Below are positions 55,084 through 64,000 of a DNA stretch of 64,000 nt, one piece after another. The notes under the pieces were generated by a model. It saw only the letters and a program-made list of their open reading frames with translations. It had not been told where the DNA came from and did no database searches. Origin of the DNA: Thermodesulfobacteriota bacterium. Lineage in GTDB: Bacteria; Desulfobacterota_D; UBA1144; Nemesobacterales; CSP1-2. The stretch spans positions 1-64,000 of the forward strand of contig DATMAT010000008.1 in NCBI GenBank assembly GCA_035559815.1. The letters are read 5' to 3'. Position 1 is the first letter of the stretch, and every line of letters starts with the position of its first letter. The translations under genes and the position numbers were made by a program.

Positions 55084-55536
55084 ATGGAGAAGATAGTCTG
55101 TCAAAACCCGAAAGCGCATCGGGATTTTTTTCTGGAAGAGAAATACGAAGCTGGGTTAGAACTAAAGGGTTCCGAGGTTAAGTCCCTTCGTGAGGGAAAG
55201 GCCAGCGTCAAGGAAAGCTTTGCTTTGATCGAAGACGGTGAGGTGTTTCTGGTAAACAGCTACATTGCACCTTATGAGGGCGCAAACCAGTTTAACCACG
55301 ACCCAAATAGGAGCAGGAAGCTTCTTCTCCACCGACGGGAGATTAACCGATTGATCGGGAGGACACAGATAAAGGGTTATACCTTAATTCCGGTTAAGAT
55401 TTATTTCAAAAACGGACGAGCTAAGGTTGAGCTTGCTCTGGCTAAAGGGAAAAAGGCTTATGACAGGCGGGAGGATATAAAACGCCGCGAGGCCCAGAGG
55501 GAGATGGACAAGGCGTTTAAAAAGGCCCGTAATTGA
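55084..55536 (+). CDS. smpB: SsrA-binding protein
   Basis: 150 residues. Binds tmRNA and delivers it to stalled ribosomes. Conserved blocks: [101 protein letters not shown]. The longer frame from 55012 adds 24 residues foreign to the family. The tmRNA gene follows 311 bases downstream on the same strand. Confidence 0.95.
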   Translation: MEKIVCQNPKAHRDFFLEEKYEAGLELKGSEVKSLREGKASVKESFALIEDGEVFLVNSYIAPYEGANQFNHDPNRSRKLLLHRREINRLIGRTQIKGYTLIPVKIYFKNGRAKVELALAKGKKAYDRREDIKRREAQREMDKAFKKARN

Positions 55537-55847
55537 TATACGCGTTTGATATATTAATCGGGTATAATATTGAACGCCTTACTCGAATATTACAAGAGGT
55601 TGTCATTCCCACGGAGCTTCTCCTCGTGTACACGGGGAGTGGGAATCCAGTTTTTCAAAAAATGGATCCCCGATTAAGCTTTACCCCTGCCTGCTTTTAG
55701 CGGGGAACCTTCGGGGATGACAACGGTAATTTTTGAGTAGAAGGACAGGATGAGAATATTATACTTAATGCAATTTATAAGTTAGTCTTATGTGGTAAAG
55801 CTAAGACAAATTATTAAAATCAAAAATGTTTTAATCTTTGACAATTC
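55537..55847. repeat. Repeat-containing gap between smpB and ssrA
   Basis: An element at 55601-55722 begins TGTCATTCCCACGGAG, passes through GTGGGAATCCAGTTTTTCAA and ends GCGGGGAACC...GGGGATGACA. It is an enlarged member of the CATTCCCG hairpin family. The AT-rich 55770-55847 must contain the ssrA promoter. Confidence 0.65.
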
Positions 55848-56202
55848 GGGGGCGATCGGCTTCGACGAGGAATGGGATAGCCTAAGCGGCATGTCGAGTT
55901 TCTGCTAACTCGAAAAACTGGCAGAGCACATATAAGTGCCGAAACAAACTACGCACTCGCTGCTTAATTAAAGCAGTGACGTCTCGGAAAACCTTGCCCG
56001 TTGGGTTTTCATGGGGCGTGAGCAAGACGGGATAGTCCGCAAATGATGCTTGGGGCATATGCGGATGAAACCAGCACTCAAGCTGGCGTTGAAAAGCCTG
56101 CCCATGGGATTTTTCAGCGTGAGAACTAAACATGGGATAAACATGTAGATGCTGGGTGACGCCCTTTTTCGGACCTGGGTTCGATTCCCAGCGCCTCCAC
56201 CA
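55848..56202 (+). ncRNA. ssrA: Transfer-messenger RNA (tmRNA)
   Basis: 5' end GGGGGCGATCGGCTTCGAC and 3' end GACCTGGGTTCGATTCCCAG, CGCCTCCACCA. GGGGGCG pairs with CGCCTCC to form the acceptor stem (one G-U), and the T-arm is canonical. The tag-coding stretch is at about 55938-55967: GCC GAA ACA AAC TAC GCA CTC GCT GCT TAA, giving AETNYALAA, the usual YALAA degradation signal. The exact resume codon could be an upstream GCA. Rescues stalled ribosomes with SmpB. About 355 nt, normal length. Confidence 0.95.
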
Positions 56203-56816
56203 GAAATACTAAATTTATTCAATCTTTATCAACTACCACTACTGTCCAAGATAATCAGAAATCAAAAAATTTATCTCTTCGGCTATCTGCACAGGGTTCG
56301 AACATGGCTCAGAACCTATCTTGAGTACAACGAAGGAATGAGCGGATGAATGCATCCGCTAAAAATGCTTTAAGAAACAAGAAAACCGTTCATTCTGAGC
56401 GTAGTCAAAGAATGAACTCCTCCTGTTTACAGAGTTTATTACTTCACCTTGGGTCATCCGGCACATTCGATACACTCAGTACAAACTTAACTAAAGGACT
56501 CAAAACAGGTGATGACACTTAGTTCAAGATTATTTCACCGAGTTCACACTGAATGAAACCGAAGGGCTCCCTCAGAGTAAGACTGGGGTGTTATGGCAAG
56601 CCATCTTCTTTTGGCTGCGATGAAATGTCTTACCTAGGATAAGTTTGCGACCGGAAATAAGATCAAAATAAATTTGAATCTGCTATTTATGGTAGAATTG
56701 GAATAGAGCATTAGACTATTCCAAAGAAGCTTAAAATATTTTCAAGAAGAATGCGGTCTTAATAGAACTACAAAACCAGTTTTGACCCGAAACTAATCAA
56801 AGCCGAGCTAAAGAAG
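56203..56816. repeat. Intergenic region with degenerate repeats
   Basis: A small hairpin AGCGGATG / CATCCGCT lies at about 56340-56359. TTCATTCTGAGCGTAGTCAAAGAATGAAC (in two parts) near 56388-56416 and further ACTCAG...GAAGGGCTCC pieces to about 56590 are relics of the TGTCATTCTGAG family. The final 200 bases are AT-rich with no recognised gene. Confidence 0.5.
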
Positions 56817-58718
56817 ATGAAGATCGGTGCTAATTATTTGGGAAATGGAAAGTGCGAGTTTATTGTCTGGGCCCCTTTTCTGAAGAATGTAGAACTAAAG
56901 ATAGCATCCTCTGCGGACGCTAGAGGGACATTATCTTCGGGTTATATCCCCATGAAGAAAGGTGAGTCAGGATATTGGCGAGTTATAGCCGGGGACGTAT
57001 TCCCGGGAACGCTCTACCTCTACAGGCTCGATGGAGAGAAGGAGAGGCCGGATCCGGCATCTCATTCTCAACCAAGAGGGGTTCATCAGCCTTCTCAGGT
57101 TGTCGAACACGGGCACTTTGCCTGGGAAGACGGGCTTTGGAATGGGTTGGATATTTCCCAGATGATAATGTACGAGTTACATGTAGGGACCTTTACGATG
57201 GAAGGAACGTTTGATGCAATAATCCCCAGGCTCGATGAATTCAGGGAATTGGGTATTAACGCTATAGAGATTATGCCTGTGGCCCAGTTTCCGGGAGAGA
57301 GAAACTGGGGCTATGACGGAGTGTATATTTACGCCGTCCATAATTCTTACGGCGGGCCCGACGGACTGAAAAGGTTGGTTAACGAATGCCACAAAAAGGA
57401 AATCGCAGTGGTGCTCGATGTGGTTTACAACCATCTAGGCCCGGAGGGAAATTATCTCTGGGATTTCGGACCGTATTTTACCGACAAATATAAAACCCCC
57501 TGGGGCAGCGCCGTAAACTTCGACAGTGCCTACAGCGATGAGGTCAGAAATTTTTTCATAGAGAACGCTCTATATTGGTTTAAAAACTATCACATCGATG
57601 CCCTGCGTCTGGATGCGATTCATGCTATATTCGACATGAGTGCTAAACATTTCCTGGAAGAGCTGGCGGACAGGGTTGAGGAATTTTCCGAAAGGGAGGG
57701 AAGGAAATTTTATCTTATAGCCGAGAGCAATTTGAACGATGCCAGAGTTGTAAGGCCGAGAGAAATTGGAGGATATGGAATCGATTCTCAGTGGTGTGAT
57801 GACCTTCATCACTCTCTTCACACCCTGCTCACCGGGGAGGATGAGGGTTACTATATAGATTTTGGCCAGGTGGACCACCTGGTAAAGTCCTTGAAAGAAG
57901 GGTTTGTATATTCCGGCCAATTTTCTGCGTTCAGAAAACGGAGGCACGGAAATTCTTCCAAAGATAGACCGGGCCAGCAATTCGTCGTTTTCTCCCAGAA
58001 CCATGACCAGATAGGCAATCGTATGCTAGGAGAAAGGCTTTCCAGGCTGGTGCCGTTTGAGGGATTAAAGCTAGCCGCGGCCGTAATTATTCTCTCTCCC
58101 TATGTCCCGCTCCTGTTCATGGGGGAAGAGTACGGAGAGGAAGCCCCTTTTCTCTATTTTGTGAGCCACTCCGACCCCGACCTCATCGAAGCGGTGAGAA
58201 AGGGCAGAAGGGAGGAATTCATAGAATTTAATTGGCGGGGAGAGCCGCCGGACCCTCAATGCGAGAAGACCTTCCTTAAATCAAGGATAAACTGGGAAAG
58301 AAGGAAGGAGGGAAGACATAAAGTCCTTCTCGATTTTTATAAGCAGTTGATAGCGCTCAGGAAGAGGATTCCGGCATTAAGATCTCTCAGTAAAGAAAAC
58401 CTCGATGCCTGGGGTTTAGAGAAGGAGAGGGTGGTAATCATGCGACGGTGGGAAAAGGGGGGAGAAGGCCAGGTTTTGGCTGTTTTCAACCTGAACAAAT
58501 CCGACCTAAATCTCAAGCCTTTTTTCCCCGAGGGTGCATGGAAAAAGGTGCTGGACTCATCCGAACAAACATGGAGCGGTTCTGGAACCCTCCTTCCGGA
58601 GAAAATAAACTCGATGAGCAATGATGAGACCTCTCGCTTTAATATGGGAGCTCGGTCGAACGATGAAATTATCATAAGAGGGTTAAGCATGGCTCTTTAT
58701 CAGAGAGAGGAAATTTAG
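56817..58718 (+). CDS. treZ: Malto-oligosyltrehalose trehalohydrolase
   Basis: 633 residues, GH13. Releases trehalose from the maltooligosyl-trehalose made by TreY. N-terminal CBM48-like domain (CEFIVWAPFLKNVELKI), then the TIM barrel: YELHVGTFTMEGTFDAII, GYDGVYIYAVHNSYGGPDGLKRLV, nucleophile Asp266 in LRLDAIHAIFD, acid/base Glu303 in LIAESN, and transition-state Asp397 in SQNHDQIGNR. First gene of the trehalose cluster that continues to treY. Confidence 0.95.
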   Translation: MKIGANYLGNGKCEFIVWAPFLKNVELKIASSADARGTLSSGYIPMKKGESGYWRVIAGDVFPGTLYLYRLDGEKERPDPASHSQPRGVHQPSQVVEHGHFAWEDGLWNGLDISQMIMYELHVGTFTMEGTFDAIIPRLDEFRELGINAIEIMPVAQFPGERNWGYDGVYIYAVHNSYGGPDGLKRLVNECHKKEIAVVLDVVYNHLGPEGNYLWDFGPYFTDKYKTPWGSAVNFDSAYSDEVRNFFIENALYWFKNYHIDALRLDAIHAIFDMSAKHFLEELADRVEEFSEREGRKFYLIAESNLNDARVVRPREIGGYGIDSQWCDDLHHSLHTLLTGEDEGYYIDFGQVDHLVKSLKEGFVYSGQFSAFRKRRHGNSSKDRPGQQFVVFSQNHDQIGNRMLGERLSRLVPFEGLKLAAAVIILSPYVPLLFMGEEYGEEAPFLYFVSHSDPDLIEAVRKGRREEFIEFNWRGEPPDPQCEKTFLKSRINWERRKEGRHKVLLDFYKQLIALRKRIPALRSLSKENLDAWGLEKERVVIMRRWEKGGEGQVLAVFNLNKSDLNLKPFFPEGAWKKVLDSSEQTWSGSGTLLPEKINSMSNDETSRFNMGARSNDEIIIRGLSMALYQREEI

Positions 58719-59144
58719 AGAGTTGGACAGGGGTATAATCAACCATTCTACCTGAGTTTGAGAATGGCTTTGTTAAAGATTTATGTAGTTTTTCTCGGGG
58801 GGTTGGTATAGCTCAGAATTTATATTTGTGCAAATCTACACAGCCTTAGCATGTATTTTTACACAGTTTAGTAACCCCATTAATGAGTTCAATATAAAAT
58901 CGCTAGTTATCACAATTAGTTAAACTGCTAGAGCCTTGAGTATGACTTTATCCCAACCACCATTATTATTTGTAATCCTCTATAATTATTTGAATTCCCA
59001 CGTTGAATTTCAGTATTATTTATCTTCTCCTCAAAACCTTTCTATATTGAACCCATCGTAAATATTAAGGATTAAGAATACTAACGCTTCTGGCATAGAA
59101 ATTGCGGTTAGATAGTTAGTATAAATTTATGTGGAGGTGAGACC
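58719..59144. other. 426-base gap with no recognised gene
   Basis: AT-rich, no family of palindromes as elsewhere. GTGGAGGTGAG just before 59145 is the ribosome site of the next gene. Confidence 0.45.
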
Positions 59145-59510
59145 ATGCGACAAACGATGTTGCTATCTACTTTTCTGATGCTAGCCCCCTTTATGCTCAC
59201 CGCCGGTTGTATATCATCGACTAAAGAAGTTGTGGAGAAACCGGTACCTGGACCAACCGTCGTGGAGAAGGAGGTAATAGTGAAGGACCAACCACCTATA
59301 GTCCCTACGCCTCGAGTGGAAATCCGCGGTGTGCCACCATCACCGGACTATGTTTGGGCCCCGGGTTACTGGGATTGGAATGGACGTGAATGGGTGTGGA
59401 TAAGTGGGAAGTGGACTCAGCTTCCCTACCCCAACGCAGTATGGGTGCCCGGTCATTGGGAATGGAATGGGCACGAATGGATATGGGTCTCTGGTTACTG
59501 GAGGCAGTGA
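59145..59510 (+). CDS. YXWGXW-type repeat lipoprotein
   Basis: 121 residues. Lipobox MLTAGC; a Pro/Val/Lys-rich linker (VVEKPVPGPTVVEKEVIV); then two Trp-rich units (YVWAPGYWDWNGREWVWISGKW and VWVPGHWEWNGHEWIWVSGYW) of the YXWGXW family. Surface or periplasmic lipoprotein of unknown role. GGAGGTGAG precedes the ATG. Sits between treZ and the GH57 gene. Confidence 0.88.
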   Translation: MRQTMLLSTFLMLAPFMLTAGCISSTKEVVEKPVPGPTVVEKEVIVKDQPPIVPTPRVEIRGVPPSPDYVWAPGYWDWNGREWVWISGKWTQLPYPNAVWVPGHWEWNGHEWIWVSGYWRQ

Positions 59511-59813
59511 ATTAAGGCAGGCTAGTGCTCATTGAATTAGTCTCCTACCAACATGACCTATTTATTATGGAAGGGGTGTATTATCTGAGTGTTTATTCCC
59601 CGCGACATAAAAACTACTTCTAATCCTAATATCAGTTTATATGATGCGCATAAAGGGTAACGAGCTAAGTATACTGTTTGGACTTTCCAAACTAGGCGGG
59701 ATTATTTTTCTTTGCTAAAGTTGTGAGAATACGTTTAGGATTTAAACCATCTCCCCCAATTTCTGAGAAATCTCTTTCACTCTTCCCTTCGATTCTTGTG
59801 TATAATAGGAAAT
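59511..59813. promoter_or_regulatory. Gap before the GH57 gene with a TATAAT box
   Basis: No gene or repeat seen in 59511-59795. A TATAAT at 59801-59806 lies eight bases before the GH57 ATG; no good -35 hexamer is present at the usual spacing. AGGA follows the box, so both a leadered and a leaderless start remain possible. Confidence 0.4.
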
Positions 59814-62240
59814 ATGAATAAATACATCTGCATTCATGGGCACTTCTACCAGCCGCCAAGGGAAAACCCATGGCTTGAGGAGATCGAGCAACAGGACTCG
59901 GCATATCCATACCACGATTGGAATGAAAGAATTACTGCGGAGTGCTATGCCCCGAATGCAGTCTCACGCATACTCGACCCGCAGGGAAAGATACTGGGAA
60001 TAGTGAATAACTACTCCAAGATCAGTTTTAACTTCGGGCCAACCCTTCTAGATTGGATAAAAGAAAAATCCCCTGACGTCCATCAAAGGATTCTGGAGGC
60101 AGACCAGGAAAGCCAGAAGAACTTCTCCGGACACGGCTCTGCCCTGGCTCAGGCTTACAACCATATGATCATGCCCCTGGCAAACAGTCGAGACAAATAC
60201 ACGCAGGTTTTATGGGGAATCAAGAACTTTGAACATCATTTCGGACGAACCCCGGAGGGAATGTGGCTTCCGGAGACCGCGGTAGACCTGGAAACATTGG
60301 AGATCATGGCCCAGCGTGGGATTAGGTTTACCATTCTTTCTCCATTTCAGGCAAGCCGGGTGCGTAGGATAGGCGCCCGGGCCTGGCGGGATGTCAGCGG
60401 CGGACGTATAGACCCTAAGGTGGCTTATGAACTGCGCCTCCCTTCCGGCAGGAAGATAAGTGTTTTTTTCTATGACGGTTTTATCTCCCGTGCCGTTGCC
60501 TTCGAGGGCTTACTAAGTAACGGTGAAAATTTTGCCCGCCGTCTTAAAAACGGGTTTTCTGCATCGGATGATGTGCCCCAGCTCGTGCATATTGCTACAG
60601 ACGGGGAGACCTACGGTCATCATCATAGGTTTGGGGATATGGCTCTTGCCTATGCACTCCACCATATAGAACATAACAACCTTGCCCGGCTCACTAATTA
60701 CGGTGAGTATTTGGAAAAACATCCTCCGGCCAATCAGGTAGAGATATTCGAGAATAGCTCCTGGAGTTGTGCACACGGCATTGAAAGGTGGCGAAGCAAC
60801 TGCGGGTGTAATTCGGGAGGGCATCCGGCATGGAACCAAAATTGGCGGGCCCCGCTGAGGACAGCCCTTGATTGGTTACGTGACACACTGGCCCCTGCTT
60901 ATCAGGAAAAAGTAGGAGAGTACCTGAAGGACCCTTGGAAGGCTAGAGATGACTATTTAGACGTAATACTTGATCGTTCTACGGATAGTGTTGAACGATT
61001 TCTTAATCAACACTCTATACGCAGGCTCAGTCAGACTGAGAAGATAACCGTACTGAAACTCCTCGAGCTTCAGCGTCATGCCATGCTCATGTACACCAGT
61101 TGCGGCTGGTTTTTTGATGAGCTCTCCGGGATTGAAACGGTTCAGGTCATTCAGTATGCAGGGCGTGTGGTTCAACTGGCCGAGGAGTTATTTGGTAACG
61201 GTACCGAGTCTGGTTTTCTGGAGTTACTGGAGAAGGCCAAGAGCAATATCCCGGAGCATGGCGACGGCCGTCTGGTCTATGAAAAGTTCGTAAAGCCGGC
61301 TGTGGTCGACTGGGAGAAGTTAGCCGCCCACTATGCAGTGAGTTCCTTGTTCGAGGAGTATACGGAGAGGGCAAAGATATATTGTTATAGAGTGGAACGC
61401 GAGGACTTCCAGGTGTTTGAGGCCGGAAAGTCAAAACTGGCATTTGGCCGGGTCAATATGACCTCTGAAATAACCTTTGAATCAGCGATGCTGACGTTTG
61501 GTATCTTGCACTTCGGGGATCATAACCTAAATGGAGGAGCTCGGAAGTTTCTCGGTGAGGAAATCTACAGCTCTACCATCGAGGAATTGAGTAATGCTTT
61601 CAAGATCGGAGACTTCAGCGAGGTCATACGACTCCTGGACAAACACTTTGGGGAATCTACATACTCGATCAGGTCTCTCTTCCGGGATGAACAGCGTAAG
61701 GTGTTAAACCTACTGCTGGAATCTACATTATCCGAGGCAGAGGCAGTATATCGTCAGCTCTACGAGCGCAACGCCCTGATGATGCGTTTTATTACCAGCC
61801 TGGGTATCCCTCCGCCTAAAGCATTTTACGCCGCTGCCGAGTTCGTCTTGAATAGTAATCTAAGACGGGCGTTCGAGAACCTAGATGTTGACATTGAACG
61901 GGTCGAAACTCTGCTAACCGAGGCCAAGTTAGAAGGAATAGCACTCGATGTACAAACCCTGGAGTACGCTCTACGAAAGAATATCGAGCGGATGACCGAA
62001 CGGTTGCTGGCCAGTCCGGACGACACCTCTCATCTCCGGAAGCTCGACGCGGTCCTGGGCCTCACCCGTTCTCTGCCATTTGGGATTAATCTGTGGAGGC
62101 CACAGAATATCTATTATGAAATACTGGAGAGGGTCTATCCCCGGTTTCAAAGCCTGGCTGAGCAAGGCGACGAGGGTGCCAGGGAGTGGGTTAACCATTT
62201 TAGGTCTCTTGGGGATAAGCTCTCTATACGGGTTGCCTGA
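59814..62240 (+). CDS. GH57-type glycoside hydrolase with DUF3536 domain
   Basis: 808 residues from ATG 59814. GH57 (beta/alpha)7 barrel: YICIHGHFYQPPRENPWLE at the start, nucleophile Glu154 in GMWLPETAVDLETL, acid/base Asp263 in IATDGETYGHHH and CAHGIERWRSNCGC. The C-terminal half is the DUF3536 helical domain. Family members act on alpha-glucans (amylase, 4-alpha-glucanotransferase or branching activity). Its stop overlaps the treY start by one base (TGATG), so it probably prepares or trims maltodextrin for TreY/TreZ. Confidence 0.9.
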   Translation: MNKYICIHGHFYQPPRENPWLEEIEQQDSAYPYHDWNERITAECYAPNAVSRILDPQGKILGIVNNYSKISFNFGPTLLDWIKEKSPDVHQRILEADQESQKNFSGHGSALAQAYNHMIMPLANSRDKYTQVLWGIKNFEHHFGRTPEGMWLPETAVDLETLEIMAQRGIRFTILSPFQASRVRRIGARAWRDVSGGRIDPKVAYELRLPSGRKISVFFYDGFISRAVAFEGLLSNGENFARRLKNGFSASDDVPQLVHIATDGETYGHHHRFGDMALAYALHHIEHNNLARLTNYGEYLEKHPPANQVEIFENSSWSCAHGIERWRSNCGCNSGGHPAWNQNWRAPLRTALDWLRDTLAPAYQEKVGEYLKDPWKARDDYLDVILDRSTDSVERFLNQHSIRRLSQTEKITVLKLLELQRHAMLMYTSCGWFFDELSGIETVQVIQYAGRVVQLAEELFGNGTESGFLELLEKAKSNIPEHGDGRLVYEKFVKPAVVDWEKLAAHYAVSSLFEEYTERAKIYCYRVEREDFQVFEAGKSKLAFGRVNMTSEITFESAMLTFGILHFGDHNLNGGARKFLGEEIYSSTIEELSNAFKIGDFSEVIRLLDKHFGESTYSIRSLFRDEQRKVLNLLLESTLSEAEAVYRQLYERNALMMRFITSLGIPPPKAFYAAAEFVLNSNLRRAFENLDVDIERVETLLTEAKLEGIALDVQTLEYALRKNIERMTERLLASPDDTSHLRKLDAVLGLTRSLPFGINLWRPQNIYYEILERVYPRFQSLAEQGDEGAREWVNHFRSLGDKLSIRVA

Positions 62241-64000
62241 TGTCCACCCTAAAAATACCAGCCGCTACCTACAGACTGCAGTTTAATCCATCTTTCGGGT
62301 TTAAACAAGGAAACCGGGTTGTGGAATATCTTTCTGAGCTTGGAATCTCTTATATTTATGCCTCTCCCATCTTCAAGCCAAAGAAGGGAAGTGATCACGG
62401 CTACGACGTGGTCGACCAAAATGAGTTTAACCCGGAGCTAGGCACTCCAGAGAACCTGGAAGAACTATTAACGAACTGTCAAAACCACGGTATCGGATGG
62501 CTCCAGGATATAGTGCCAAATCATATGGCCTACGACGGGGAAAATCGTGTACTGATGGATGTCCTGGAGAACGGCCAGAGCTCCAAATACTTTGATTTCT
62601 TCGACATAGAATGGAATCACCCCTACGAAACGCTCAAAGGAAAGGTCATCGCTCCGTTCCTGGGAAGACTTTACGGAGAGTCCCTGGAGGACGGTGAAAT
62701 CACCTTAAAGTACGATAGGGATGGTTTCACCGTCAACTACTACGACCTAAAGTTTCCTCTGAAAATAGAGTCCTACATAAGTGTTGTCTCTTACCGGTTG
62801 GGTAATCTCAAGAAGAGGGTGGGAGACGACAGCCCCGATTTCATAAATTTTCTGGGCATTCTTTATTCGCTAAAAAATCTGCCGGCCTCGAGGGAAGACG
62901 TTAATGACCGGTACGACCAGATAATGTTTGTGAAGAGAATGCTTTGGGAGCTCTATAACAGGAACGAGGAAATAAAGAGCTTCATAGATGAGAATATCAA
63001 GATTTTTAACGGCGAAGTGGGGAATCCAGAGAGTTTTAACCTTTTTCATACCCTGCTCTCGGAGCAGAACTTTCGGTTGTGTTTCTGGAAGGTGGCCACC
63101 GAGGAGATAAACTACCGGAGGTTCTTTAACATAAACCAGCTCATATCGTTGAGGATAGAGGATATGGGTGTTTTCAATCAGACCCATTCTCTGATTTTTA
63201 GAATGGCTAGAGAGGGTAAATTCAACGGGGTACGGATAGACCATATAGATGGACTATATGACCCGACTGGTTACCTCCAAAGGCTCAAGGAGAATATCGG
63301 AGATGTTTATACGGTTGTGGAAAAGATTCTCCACCCGGAGGAAGAGCTCCCCGAATTCTGGCCGGTGGAGGGAACAACCGGTTATGACTTCCTGAATTAT
63401 GTGAATGGAATTTTTTGTGACGGTAATAATGAAAACGCATTCACTCGCCTGTACACAGAATTTACCGGGTTAACCAATCCCTTTGAAGACTTGGTGGCAG
63501 AGAAAAAAAGGTTAATCATGGGTAAGCATATGGCCGGGGATATAGACAACCTGGCGCATCTTATGAAAAGGATTTCCAGTAAGCACAGGCACGGATACGA
63601 TATCACCCTTTATGGTCTCAGAAGGGCGCTGGTAGAGGTAATGGCGCATTTCCCGGTTTATCGTACATATATCAGTGAGGACCATTTTAGCGAAAAGGAT
63701 AGAGCTTACATAAAAGAAGCGGTGAAAAAGGCTCTTGCCGCCAACCCAGTGCTTTACAACGAGCTTGATTTTATAGAGCAGTTTCTGCTGGTCAAGCCGG
63801 GAGAGTACTTAAGCGAAGATGAAAAAAAGGAATGTTTAGATTTTATCTCTCGGTTCCAGCAGTTTACCGGTCCTCTAATGGCAAAGGGCTTTGAGGACAC
63901 TACCCTTTATGTATATAACCGGCTTATCTCTTTGAACGAGGTTGGCGGGGATCCCAAGAAATTCGGGATTTCGTCGGATGAGTTTCACCGTTTTAATTTG
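62240..64000 (+). CDS. treY: Malto-oligosyltrehalose synthase, 3' end beyond the window
   Basis: 587 codons visible, frame open to the end. GH13 enzyme that turns the reducing-end alpha-1,4 bond of maltodextrins into the alpha,alpha-1,1 bond of trehalose. Motifs: ATYRLQFNPSFGF, SYIYASPIFKPKKGSDHGYDVVD, LQDIVPNHMAYDGEN, GVRIDHIDGLYDP with the nucleophile Asp334, VVEKIL (acid/base Glu), and EGTTGYDFLN. Expected length about 900 residues or more, so the C-terminal third is missing from view. Translationally coupled to the GH57 gene. Confidence 0.95.
   Translation, partial: MSTLKIPAATYRLQFNPSFGFKQGNRVVEYLSELGISYIYASPIFKPKKGSDHGYDVVDQNEFNPELGTPENLEELLTNCQNHGIGWLQDIVPNHMAYDGENRVLMDVLENGQSSKYFDFFDIEWNHPYETLKGKVIAPFLGRLYGESLEDGEITLKYDRDGFTVNYYDLKFPLKIESYISVVSYRLGNLKKRVGDDSPDFINFLGILYSLKNLPASREDVNDRYDQIMFVKRMLWELYNRNEEIKSFIDENIKIFNGEVGNPESFNLFHTLLSEQNFRLCFWKVATEEINYRRFFNINQLISLRIEDMGVFNQTHSLIFRMAREGKFNGVRIDHIDGLYDPTGYLQRLKENIGDVYTVVEKILHPEEELPEFWPVEGTTGYDFLNYVNGIFCDGNNENAFTRLYTEFTGLTNPFEDLVAEKKRLIMGKHMAGDIDNLAHLMKRISSKHRHGYDITLYGLRRALVEVMAHFPVYRTYISEDHFSEKDRAYIKEAVKKALAANPVLYNELDFIEQFLLVKPGEYLSEDEKKECLDFISRFQQFTGPLMAKGFEDTTLYVYNRLISLNEVGGDPKKFGISSDEFHRFNL

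Noticed and set aside
56285-56330. GGGTTCGAAC resembling a tRNA T-arm after ssrA
   Set aside because: No matching acceptor stem or anticodon arm can be folded around it.
55882-56349. Small ORFs over the ssrA gene
   Set aside because: They lie in or across the tmRNA, whose ends and tag frame are canonical.

Overview
The window comes from an uncultured-looking Gram-negative (diderm) bacterium. It has an outer-membrane TonB-dependent receptor with a TonB protein, an Mla-type lipid transport operon, several lipoproteins with clear lipoboxes, signal peptidase II and a Tat-exported multicopper oxidase. Gene content and the many short palindromic intergenic repeats resemble deltaproteobacterial or candidate-phylum (for example Dadabacteria-like) metagenome contigs. 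That placement is a guess, because no rRNA or universal phylogenetic marker set is present.

Layout. (1) 0-14.7 kb, metal and envelope block: TPR lipoprotein, a NicO+UreH double nickel/cobalt transporter fusion, an outer-membrane barrel, a small exported Cys/His protein, a TonB receptor, a beta-propeller lipoprotein with a CxCC motif, TonB, a cupredoxin, a lipoprotein with a duplicated His-conserved domain, and a membrane HExxH peptidase-TPR fusion. (2) 15.1-28.9 kb, housekeeping and mixed metabolism: lspA, riboflavin synthase, shikimate kinase, a diiron ODP/MBL protein, two paralogous TPR proteins, GNAT, cupin, a DUF429 gene broken by one stop codon, acetoacetyl-CoA synthetase carrying an in-frame palindrome, a multicopper oxidase lacking one copper-ligand His, and DUF488. 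(3) 29-35 kb: Ca2+/cation antiporter, an orphan nuoN, higA with a vestige of higB, SDR, TPR and MFS genes. (4) 35-41.5 kb, a decayed accessory island: caspase and TPR remnants, a truncated DJ-1 copy beside a CopG antitoxin, a DUF2283 toxin-antitoxin-like pair, zinc-ribbon proteins, a fragment copied from the VWA gene, an IS481-like transposase remnant and an intact Phd/PIN pair. (5) 41.5-45.9 kb: a four-gene sugar ABC importer. (6) 46-54 kb: VWA protein, alanine racemase, then a tight operon of an 'LWPLF'-repeat protein, mlaE, mlaF, mlaD and a ParB-like protein. (7) 54.3-56.2 kb: LysM protein, dtd, smpB and ssrA (tmRNA), so the trans-translation pair is adjacent. (8) 56.8-64 kb: a trehalose-from-maltooligosaccharide cluster, treZ, a YXWGXW lipoprotein, a GH57 (DUF3536) enzyme and treY, which runs off the window end.

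Two themes cut across the window. First, at least four families of short palindromic repeats fill the intergenic gaps, and three are read through by coding frames: the N-termini of the Ni/Co transporter and the propeller lipoprotein, and the interior of acetoacetyl-CoA synthetase. Second, several housekeeping genes (alr, smpB, lspA, probably dtd) have a promoter whose -10 box lies only about 7-10 bases before the start codon and no Shine-Dalgarno sequence, so they are predicted to be leaderless. No CRISPR array, tRNA or rRNA was seen.
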